Positions 1-6,023 of a stretch of 7,138 nt of DNA are shown here, piece by piece. Numbering within the stretch: the first letter of the stretch is position 1; each line of letters opens with the position of its first letter. Under the pieces are notes generated by a model. That model did no database searches and was not told where the DNA came from. It saw nothing but the letters and a program-made list of their open reading frames with translations. The stretch is from Candidatus Treponema excrementipullorum (GTDB taxonomy: Bacteria > Spirochaetota > Spirochaetia > Treponematales > Treponemataceae), in assembly GCA_018883625.1 (NCBI GenBank), contig JAHLFV010000082.1, forward strand, positions 1 to 7,138, given 5' to 3'. Position numbers and translations under genes: made by a program.

Positions 1-451
1 TTACTACTCCGGTCAATCTTTTCACAACGTAATTTTCACAAACGCTCATCATTGAAGAAATTATTTTTCGAAAAAAGGCAGGTATATAGGGTTTAGATAA
101 AATTTGTTTTGGCCCATTCTCATGAGAATCATAAATCACTTTTACGTTCCGTTTGGAAAAAAATAGTCCTATAAAGAGAAGTTCAGGGTCATGAAAATGT
201 ATAACATCGGGATTATTCTGTAATAGTATATTCTTTATTGCTTTGGGTGACTCTCTAAATCTTTTTAATCTTGCTTTTTCTCTGAAATTTCCTGCATCAA
301 TAATAGATACACCGGACTTGATTTCATTCCCCAAACCGTCACAAACAATCAAGTTGACATTGTATCCGGCTTTCACCAAAGAAATACATTCTTTGGTGAA
401 AATTCTTGAATCGTATCGGGTATGAACAGATGTAATATGAAAAATTGTCAT
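1..451 (-). CDS. GT4-family glycosyltransferase, N-terminal part (cut by left edge)
   Basis: The first 150 residues are visible from an ATG at 451-449; the frame stays open to the left edge, so the C-terminal nucleotide-sugar-binding domain is missing. The visible part is a typical GT-B acceptor domain. It opens with a beta strand, MTIFHITSVHTRYDSRIF, then has HFHDPELL at residues 85-92 and a YDSHENGPKQILSKPYIP segment at about 107-124. That combination is characteristic of cytoplasmic GT4 glycosyltransferases found in O-antigen and capsule clusters, which add a sugar to the lipid-linked repeat unit. The start lies 5 bp after the amidotransferase stop, with a weak TAAGG about 14 nt upstream, so translation is probably coupled. 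The E-x7-E motif and the sugar donor cannot be judged here. Family call is firm; acceptor and donor are unknown. Confidence 0.88.
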   Translation of the reverse strand, partial: MTIFHITSVHTRYDSRIFTKECISLVKAGYNVNLIVCDGLGNEIKSGVSIIDAGNFREKARLKRFRESPKAIKNILLQNNPDVIHFHDPELLFIGLFFSKRNVKVIYDSHENGPKQILSKPYIPAFFRKIISSMMSVCENYVVKRLTGVV

Positions 452-456
452 ATAAA

Positions 457-1551
457 TTAGTTTAACCTTATTTTATTTACAATAGTTGTGATCCAGTCTA
501 TGGGATAATCGGTATGTTGTTTAGAAGGTTCTGAAAGTATTAAGTTAAATTCTTCTTCAGAAATATTTAATCTAGACAAAATCATTTTTATATCAGCTTG
601 CATTTCTTTCTCATCATATAACGGCTTTTTTAACTCTTCTAAAGCTTGATCTCTTGTAATCTGATCTGAAACAATCATTGAAGATAAATGGCTTCTTCGT
701 TTATCTACACCATAACGATTATAGAACCAATACATTTGTATAAATTTTGTCAAAGTATTCTCTAAGTGTTTACTGCCGTAATACTTAAATCCACAAAATT
801 CGTTTAATTCTTTTAATGCACGATCTCTGTTATAGTCAATGTAGTTTAATAGACGATATGTTTTAATTCCCAACAGTTTACAATCTAAAAACTTCCTGTA
901 ATTTGATAAAAACTTTAATTTATTAATCCCTTCTTTACCAAATTTTTTATGTATGGCCTTTATATTTCTCACATCATAAGCTGTATACGTGTTTCCATGT
1001 TGTAAGATCGATTCTAATGCGAAATTTCCACCCGTTAGAAAATATTTAATTTTATATCTTCGAGCAAAATTGTAAATTTCAGCAAACAGAATGTTGTCCT
1101 GAGGAATAGCAATATTAGGAACATTTGCTCTCAGATATGCAGCTGTCAAATCATTAAATTGAACAGGATCAGGACAAATCACATGTAAATCTATTTTAGC
1201 AGAATTACACAGTTTTCTTATGTTTTCCTTTGATATATCTGTATCAAAACCATCATCGACATGAACAGCTAATATTCGCAACCTCCATTTCACAGCACCT
1301 AAGTATGCTAAGTAAGAAGAGTCCAAACCACCAGAAATTCCCATTATACAATCATATTTTTTCCTCTTTGATTTTTCCTTTATCTCTGAAAGATAAGAAT
1401 TTAAAATTTTTTTACCTTCTTCATTGGGAAAGTAGACTTCATTTTTACGTGATAACTCCTTAGTGCAATAATTACAGAATCCGTTCTCATCAAAGGAAAT
1501 AGTTGAATCACTGGCATTATCCATTACACAACGTTTACATATTTGATACAC
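457..1551 (-). CDS. N-acetyl sugar amidotransferase (WbpG/PseA type)
   Basis: This 364-residue protein is a PP-loop ATP-pyrophosphatase family enzyme. Known relatives (WbpG in Pseudomonas, PseA in Campylobacter) activate an N-acetyl group with ATP and replace its oxygen with ammonia, giving an acetamidino sugar. Visible hallmarks are two CxxC pairs at residues 5-8 and 26-29 (likely a zinc site), the PP-loop SGGLDSS at 73-79, and a C-terminal block with DKRRSHLSS near 283-291 followed by QITRDQALEEL, all as in the family. Length is normal. The start is a GTG: a GGAG lies 7 nt upstream and the protein then begins exactly where relatives do. Relatives usually get ammonia from HisH/HisF-type partners, but the next gene downstream is a glycosyltransferase and no hisH or hisF is visible. 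Family call is strong; the exact sugar substrate is inferred from neighbours. Confidence 0.9.
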   Translation of the reverse strand: MYQICKRCVMDNASDSTISFDENGFCNYCTKELSRKNEVYFPNEEGKKILNSYLSEIKEKSKRKKYDCIMGISGGLDSSYLAYLGAVKWRLRILAVHVDDGFDTDISKENIRKLCNSAKIDLHVICPDPVQFNDLTAAYLRANVPNIAIPQDNILFAEIYNFARRYKIKYFLTGGNFALESILQHGNTYTAYDVRNIKAIHKKFGKEGINKLKFLSNYRKFLDCKLLGIKTYRLLNYIDYNRDRALKELNEFCGFKYYGSKHLENTLTKFIQMYWFYNRYGVDKRRSHLSSMIVSDQITRDQALEELKKPLYDEKEMQADIKMILSRLNISEEEFNLILSEPSKQHTDYPIDWITTIVNKIRLN

Positions 1552-1558
1552 TCTACAA

Positions 1559-1562
1559 CTCC
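1559..1562 (-). promoter_or_regulatory. Ribosome binding site of the amidotransferase gene
   Basis: Reading the minus strand, GGAG is followed by 7 nt (TTGTAGA) and then GTG. This is the best Shine-Dalgarno match in the window, and it decides in favour of the GTG start at 1551 over the next in-frame ATG (codon 10), which would remove the first CxxC pair. Confidence 0.7.
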
Positions 1563-1603
1563 TACATCACAAAAATCGTATTTATAATCTGTTCTATGAA
1601 TAA

Positions 1604-2803
1604 TCATGGTTCTCCGACGTTCTTATAATTAATACTTTTTTCCATAGATTTTTTTACTATAAACAACATAAAAAAACAAAGATAATGGGGCCATAAAAAG
1701 AGGGAAGAGGATGATCCCATCAATATAAAAAAATATAGTAACGAATAAATTGAAAACAAATACTTCTTTTTTCTGTAAAAATAAAAAGTTAAATACAAAT
1801 TACATATCAGAAACCCAAGAAAAAAAATCAGTCCACTATTCAGCAAAATCTCAACAAGAAATGCGTGAGGATTAATAATGCCACCAAGATATCTATCTGT
1901 ATGTAATATTTTTTCATAGTAATAATCAGATTGGTTTATACCATATCCCAAAATATTACCGTACCGAGTAAAAGACTCTAAACCTGTTAAAATCAAATTA
2001 AAACGTATCTCATTTGATCCCTTATTTGAAAAAAAAAGCTTAAAAAAGTCTAATAAGATATCAAAATTAAACACACAAAAAAAGCTACATATACTTAAAA
2101 TTAAAGATTTTATTGCAAAACCAAATCTAAAAAAAAACAAAAGCAAAATGGAAATAAAAAGTATAAGGAATACCAATCTTGCCTGTGTTACCATAGATAT
2201 AACTAAAGACATTATAAAAAATAACAAATCAAAAACATCAACTTTTTTTTCGTATAACTCAACTTTTATGCAAGACCTTAAGAGAAAAATTAGTAAATAC
2301 ACAGCAGCAAAATCGTTTTCATTGTGATAAAACACAGTCGGAATATGTGATTTTTCCTCAAGAACAGAAAATCTTGAAATAGGTAAATGTAACTGCAAAT
2401 AAATTTCAAATAAAGTCCATATAAACGTACCAATTAAAAATATGATTGAAAAGATATAAAAATTATTGATCCTTTTTTCTATGTCTTTAGCTGACATGAA
2501 AAGAAAAAAATTAGCAAAAAGCGTTAATATAATAAAATTAAAAACATTATTGAAAGAAATACTATTAAACAGTATCGTTATCCAAAAGTTGTACAGCAAA
2601 TACACATTAAAAAAAACAAGTATACCCCAAGTTATATTAATTTTTGAAACTTGATAATTAGTATAAAACAAGAATATTGGCAGAAAAATTAAAAATAATC
2701 TAAAAAGTTGTAATTCAGGCGTATAAATAAATAATGCATGCCCTACACAAATTACAAATAAAAAAAGATAATATACAAAATCATAAATCTTCTCTACATG
2801 CAT
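1604..2803 (-). CDS. wzy: Wzy-type O-antigen/capsule repeat-unit polymerase
   Basis: A 399-residue, very hydrophobic protein with about ten or more predicted membrane segments. It most likely joins lipid-linked repeat units on the outer face of the inner membrane. Support comes from the Wzy/WaaL-like pattern: FYHNENDFAA near residues 158-167, TQARLVF near 206-212, then a loop with EIRFNL, a GYGINQ turn and PHAFLVEILLNSG at about 312-324, which matches the H-x-x-x-L-x-x-x-x-x-x-G signature of the family. Sequence conservation is otherwise low, as usual for polymerases. I chose the ATG at 2803, 4 nt after the glycosyltransferase stop. An upstream in-frame ATG at 2872 would add 23 residues and overlap that gene by 65 bp. 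Base composition is extreme: 11 G or C in the 60 bases 2101-2160. It could instead be a ligase, but the neighbouring flippase favours a polymerase. Confidence 0.85.
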   Translation of the reverse strand: MHVEKIYDFVYYLFLFVICVGHALFIYTPELQLFRLFLIFLPIFLFYTNYQVSKINITWGILVFFNVYLLYNFWITILFNSISFNNVFNFIILTLFANFFLFMSAKDIEKRINNFYIFSIIFLIGTFIWTLFEIYLQLHLPISRFSVLEEKSHIPTVFYHNENDFAAVYLLIFLLRSCIKVELYEKKVDVFDLLFFIMSLVISMVTQARLVFLILFISILLLFFFRFGFAIKSLILSICSFFCVFNFDILLDFFKLFFSNKGSNEIRFNLILTGLESFTRYGNILGYGINQSDYYYEKILHTDRYLGGIINPHAFLVEILLNSGLIFFLGFLICNLYLTFYFYRKKKYLFSIYSLLYFFILMGSSSSLFLWPHYLCFFMLFIVKKSMEKSINYKNVGEP

Positions 2804-2807
2804 TCTA

Positions 2808-4049
2808 TTACACCATATCAAAAACATCAGAAACAAATTTTTGATAATTTTTTTCTGAATTAAATTTTTCATTCCATGTTAAATAGGCATTTTCCCTTAA
2901 TTTAGCTCGTTCTACAAAAGATAGATTGTTGAATCTAATGATAATCTCCTTTAATTGTTCCTCCGTAAAATCTTTTGGAATAAGAAAACCATTATCAGAA
3001 TTGACAATTTCTGCCGTTCCTCCTACGTCAGTGGCAATAACCGGTATACCGGAAGCCATAGCTTCCATAATAGAAACTGGCAAACCTTCACTTTCTGAAA
3101 CATTTACAAATAAATCAATAAAATGTTCATTATAGTAATCTCTGACTTGTTGATTTGTTAAATCTCCCATAAATTCATATGAAATATTAGGTAAGTCTGA
3201 AAGATATTGTTCCGCAAGTGTATAAATTTCATTATATAAGTCACCCATTCCTATATGCGTCCATTTTATTTTTACAGAACTAATTTGGGATAACGCTAAA
3301 ATAATTTTATGAACTCTTTTTACAGGTACGATATAAGAACAACTTATAATGTTAAGACATGCCTCCCCCGATTTGTTTTGATTATCTAGGGTTCCTCTAC
3401 ATCCTAGATAACTTACTGAAAATTTTGATTCATGCTTATCTCCCCAAAATGATATAAAATAGTCCATGCCATTTTTACTAATAAAAAAAAGGTGATCAAT
3501 ATACTTTGCAATAAATCTCTTATATGGTTGATAATTTAAACTATTCCTATTTTGATACAAATCACCACCATGTGCCCTTGAAATAACTTTTACAGGAAAT
3601 TCTTCTTTTTGTAATAAGGAGGCAACAGTCTCAAAACCATTCCAATACGTATAGACAATTTTGATTGATTTATTTTGATGTAAGATTTTATTAATAACAG
3701 GATATAATTCATGCACATGAGCTGTATACAACAAAGATCGAAAAACACATTGAATTGTTTTTCGGTTTAACATTATCTCTTTCAACTCTTGATAAAATAA
3801 AGGTGAAAAAAAACTCTTTATAAAATAAAAAAGTGATTTCACCCTGAAATGACCAAAAGAACAATCATAAAAGTAATTTACAATACTTTCTGATATTTTT
3901 TCACTTTTCATATCCTGCTTTTCTAAACATAGAACATGAACCTTACAAAATTTGTCCAACAAAAATGGTATTTCTGGAGAAATAAAGGGATAATCTCCAT
4001 TCAAATTAGGATATTGATGTGAAATCAATAAAATTTCTATATCATCCAT
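2808..4049 (-). CDS. GT4-family glycosyltransferase
   Basis: A complete 413-residue GT-B glycosyltransferase of family GT4, cytoplasmic, expected to add one sugar to the lipid-linked repeat unit. The N-terminal half has TYWNGFETVASLL near residues 134-146 and SRAHGGDLY at 157-165, a pattern common in O-antigen GT4 enzymes. The C-terminal Rossmann domain has VPVKRVH at 241-247 (the usual donor-phosphate-binding region) and the E-x7-E motif between E321 and E329 inside SEGLPVSIMEAMASG, followed by PVIATDVGGTAEIV. Length is typical. The ATG at 4049 is supported by AAAGG ending 7 nt upstream. It sits between wzx and wzy in the low-G+C part of the locus. The donor sugar cannot be read from sequence; mannose or another common hexose is possible but not shown. 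Confidence 0.92.
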   Translation of the reverse strand: MDDIEILLISHQYPNLNGDYPFISPEIPFLLDKFCKVHVLCLEKQDMKSEKISESIVNYFYDCSFGHFRVKSLFYFIKSFFSPLFYQELKEIMLNRKTIQCVFRSLLYTAHVHELYPVINKILHQNKSIKIVYTYWNGFETVASLLQKEEFPVKVISRAHGGDLYQNRNSLNYQPYKRFIAKYIDHLFFISKNGMDYFISFWGDKHESKFSVSYLGCRGTLDNQNKSGEACLNIISCSYIVPVKRVHKIILALSQISSVKIKWTHIGMGDLYNEIYTLAEQYLSDLPNISYEFMGDLTNQQVRDYYNEHFIDLFVNVSESEGLPVSIMEAMASGIPVIATDVGGTAEIVNSDNGFLIPKDFTEEQLKEIIIRFNNLSFVERAKLRENAYLTWNEKFNSEKNYQKFVSDVFDMV

Positions 4050-4056
4050 ATTTTTA

Positions 4057-4061
4057 CCTTT
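4057..4061 (-). promoter_or_regulatory. Ribosome binding site of the complete GT4 gene
   Basis: On the minus strand AAAGG is followed by 7 nt and the ATG at 4049. It lies in the 55-bp gap after wzx, which otherwise shows no hairpin or promoter that I can support. Confidence 0.6.
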
Positions 4062-4104
4062 ACAGCAGCTTTTTATTCAATAAAAGAACTTCTATGGTCT
4101 ATAT

Positions 4105-5496
4105 TTATAAAATATTTTTTAACGATAAAACATTAATAGCGAAAAGTATCGCGAAAATTGTAACCTCAAATACGAAAGCAAGTCTAAAGAAAACTACCAA
4201 AGATAAAACCAGTAGAAAGAAAATATTAAAAAAATGAATACCTACTTTGAAGTTAAACCACAATTTTCGGGAAAACAAGGTCCGTGCAAAGAAAAATGCG
4301 ATATAACTGATACAGGTACTTATGGCGGCTCCCTGAGCACCCCATATGGGTATTAAAAAATAGTTCCCCACGATATTAAGTGCCGCTGCAATAATAGCAA
4401 CATACACATTGAATATGGTCTTTTTGCTAAAAGTAATTCCTAATGTTGTTGTCTCTGAAATTGTATACATTACAGGTACAAACAGTAAAAAAACAAAAAT
4501 ACTTTCAGTACCTCTATACTCAGCTCCCAAAAACAACATTATTACATTACGAAAAAGTACAATTCCCGCAAAACCAAGGGACATTACTGCTGAAACAACT
4601 ACACTTACTTTTTCAAACTGAGAAACAGAAACTTTCTGCTCATACCATTTATATGCAACAGGTACCCATGCAGTTGTAAAGATACTTTGTAAAGCAGACA
4701 GAATAGCCACTATTTTAAAAGCAGCCGCATATAACCCCAATTCATCAAAAGTACTCCAAGCTCTCAAGCCAACTTTATCAAAAGAATTCAGCAACCACGA
4801 CAGTAAAGACGCAGGAATTAAAGGTATTCCAAAGCGAAATATTTCCCTTGATAAACCCCAGTCAAGCTGTAAGTTTTTCCAATTAAATTCTGTTTTAACA
4901 AAAAACAAAATTATCACAGTGGCAACGACTTGCCCTACAATAATAGAATAGACTATAGCACGAAAACTTTTTTCATAAAGAAACAAAAACAGAACTAAGA
5001 CAATAAAATTAATAAGTTGGGTTACAATATTCAAAAAAGAATAAGTTCTGCCACGCAAATCCATCCGTATCTGTAAAAGGGCAAATCTATTGATAATAAG
5101 TACAGGAATAAAAAAACATGTTGCAACAATTAAATCTAATTCATAGGAACCAAAAAGGAAGAAAGAAATTCTTTGCTGAAAAATCAGTAAAAGGACTATC
5201 AAAAAAATAGAAACACACAAAGGAAAAAAGGTCACGTGAAAAAGCAATTTATGCTTATTAATCTTTTCCTCATTATAAAATCGTGTATAACTTTGATCTA
5301 ATCCCAGCAAACCTACCAACAAAAAAACAGACTGAAAAAGCGTAAACAAAGACGACTTTCCATATTCTTCTGGAGAAACCAAACGAGTCGTTACAGGAAC
5401 CGTCAACATACTGATTCCCATTCCAATCAAAGGTCCCAACCCAAAATTGACCAACTGACTCAGTAAACCGGAAGAGTTCTTTTTCATCCTAAGCAT
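4105..5496 (-). CDS. wzx: Wzx-type repeat-unit flippase (polysaccharide biosynthesis membrane protein)
   Basis: A protein of about 463 residues with some 12-14 hydrophobic segments, belonging to the MOP/MVF flippase superfamily. It is expected to move the undecaprenyl-linked repeat unit across the inner membrane. Family marks are FGLGPLIGMGISML in the first membrane segment, PVTTRLVSPEEYGKSSLF near residues 34-51, GLDQSYTRFY near 65-74, and NYFLIPIWGAQGAAIST near 378-394, where Wzx proteins typically carry N-x-x-L-I-P-x-x-G-x-x-G-A-A. The start is uncertain. The longest frame begins at a TTG at 5514 with no ribosome site. The ATG at 5496 has a modest TGAG 6 nt upstream and was chosen. The ATG at 5487 has its AGG directly against it, which is too close. 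The gene follows the acetyltransferase by 26 bp. G+C falls from about 40% at its 5' end to about 25-38% further in. Confidence 0.92.
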   Translation of the reverse strand: MLRMKKNSSGLLSQLVNFGLGPLIGMGISMLTVPVTTRLVSPEEYGKSSLFTLFQSVFLLVGLLGLDQSYTRFYNEEKINKHKLLFHVTFFPLCVSIFLIVLLLIFQQRISFFLFGSYELDLIVATCFFIPVLIINRFALLQIRMDLRGRTYSFLNIVTQLINFIVLVLFLFLYEKSFRAIVYSIIVGQVVATVIILFFVKTEFNWKNLQLDWGLSREIFRFGIPLIPASLLSWLLNSFDKVGLRAWSTFDELGLYAAAFKIVAILSALQSIFTTAWVPVAYKWYEQKVSVSQFEKVSVVVSAVMSLGFAGIVLFRNVIMLFLGAEYRGTESIFVFLLFVPVMYTISETTTLGITFSKKTIFNVYVAIIAAALNIVGNYFLIPIWGAQGAAISTCISYIAFFFARTLFSRKLWFNFKVGIHFFNIFFLLVLSLVVFFRLAFVFEVTIFAILFAINVLSLKNIL

Positions 5497-5522
5497 TTTC
5501 AACTCATACGTCAAAAGAAGGT

Positions 5523-6023
5523 TTACAACTCCCTCTCAAGGATATTTCCCTCTTTGTCTACCTTACCCCGAACTCGGGCGGGACTTCCGTATACCAAAGC
5601 GTAAGCCGGTACATCTTTTGTAACCACACTGCCGGCACCGATTAAAGCATATTCCCCTACTGTAACTCCGCACACAATAGTGGCATTAGCTCCAATACTG
5701 GCACCTTTTTTGATTACCGTCTGTTTATATTCATGTTTTCTTTCCACAAAGGCTCTGGGATTTATCACATTGGTAAACACACAGGAAGGACCACAAAACA
5801 CATCATTTTCTATTACCACGTTGTCATATACGGAAACATTGTTCTGTATCTTGACTCCGTCTCCGATTATAGCCTTTCCACCAACGTTTACGTTTTGCCC
5901 TAAAGAACAGTTTTTACCGATTTTAGCACCGCTCATCACATGACAAAAATGCCATATCTTTGTACCTTCACCTACCTCGGCCCCTTCATCTACATAGCTT
6001 GATTCATGTTTGAAATATGACAT
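5523..6023 (-). CDS. WbpD-like UDP-amino-sugar N-acetyltransferase (left-handed beta-helix)
   Basis: A 166-residue hexapeptide-repeat acyltransferase. Repeats of the [LIV]-G-x-x type run from about residue 11 to 137, for example AEVGEGTKI, AKIGKNCSL, AIIGDGVKI and ASIGANATI, forming the left-handed beta-helix of trimeric acetyl-CoA enzymes. The segments KIQNNVSVYDNV (58-69), VFCGPSCVFTNVINPR (75-90), ERKHEY (94-99) and ANATIVCGVTVGEYA (112-126) closely match what I recall of Pseudomonas WbpD. WbpD acetylates the 3-amino group of UDP-2-acetamido-3-amino-2,3-dideoxyglucuronate. It is somewhat shorter than WbpD at the C-terminus. The start ATG shares one base with the stop of the aminotransferase (TAATG), a coupling that fits two successive pathway steps. 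An alternative is an FdtC/QdtC-type enzyme acting on a dTDP-3-amino-6-deoxyhexose; the upstream dehydrogenase genes, not visible, would settle this. Confidence 0.88.
   Translation of the reverse strand: MSYFKHESSYVDEGAEVGEGTKIWHFCHVMSGAKIGKNCSLGQNVNVGGKAIIGDGVKIQNNVSVYDNVVIENDVFCGPSCVFTNVINPRAFVERKHEYKQTVIKKGASIGANATIVCGVTVGEYALIGAGSVVTKDVPAYALVYGSPARVRGKVDKEGNILEREL

Noticed and set aside
243..425. Plus-strand open frame of 60 codons
   Set aside because: It lies antisense inside the left-edge glycosyltransferase, with no ribosome site or recognisable family. The same applies to the other plus-strand frames opposite the amidotransferase, wzy, wzx, acetyltransferase and aminotransferase.
2804..2872. 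Longer wzy start at the ATG at 2872
   Set aside because: It would overlap the glycosyltransferase by 65 bp and add a lysine-rich extension not typical of the family; the ATG at 2803 sits 4 nt after the previous stop and gives a normal N-terminus.
4050..4104. Possible terminator or internal promoter in the gap between wzx and the glycosyltransferase
   Set aside because: The 55 bases are A+T-rich but show no stem with a following T run and no convincing -35/-10 pair on the minus strand.
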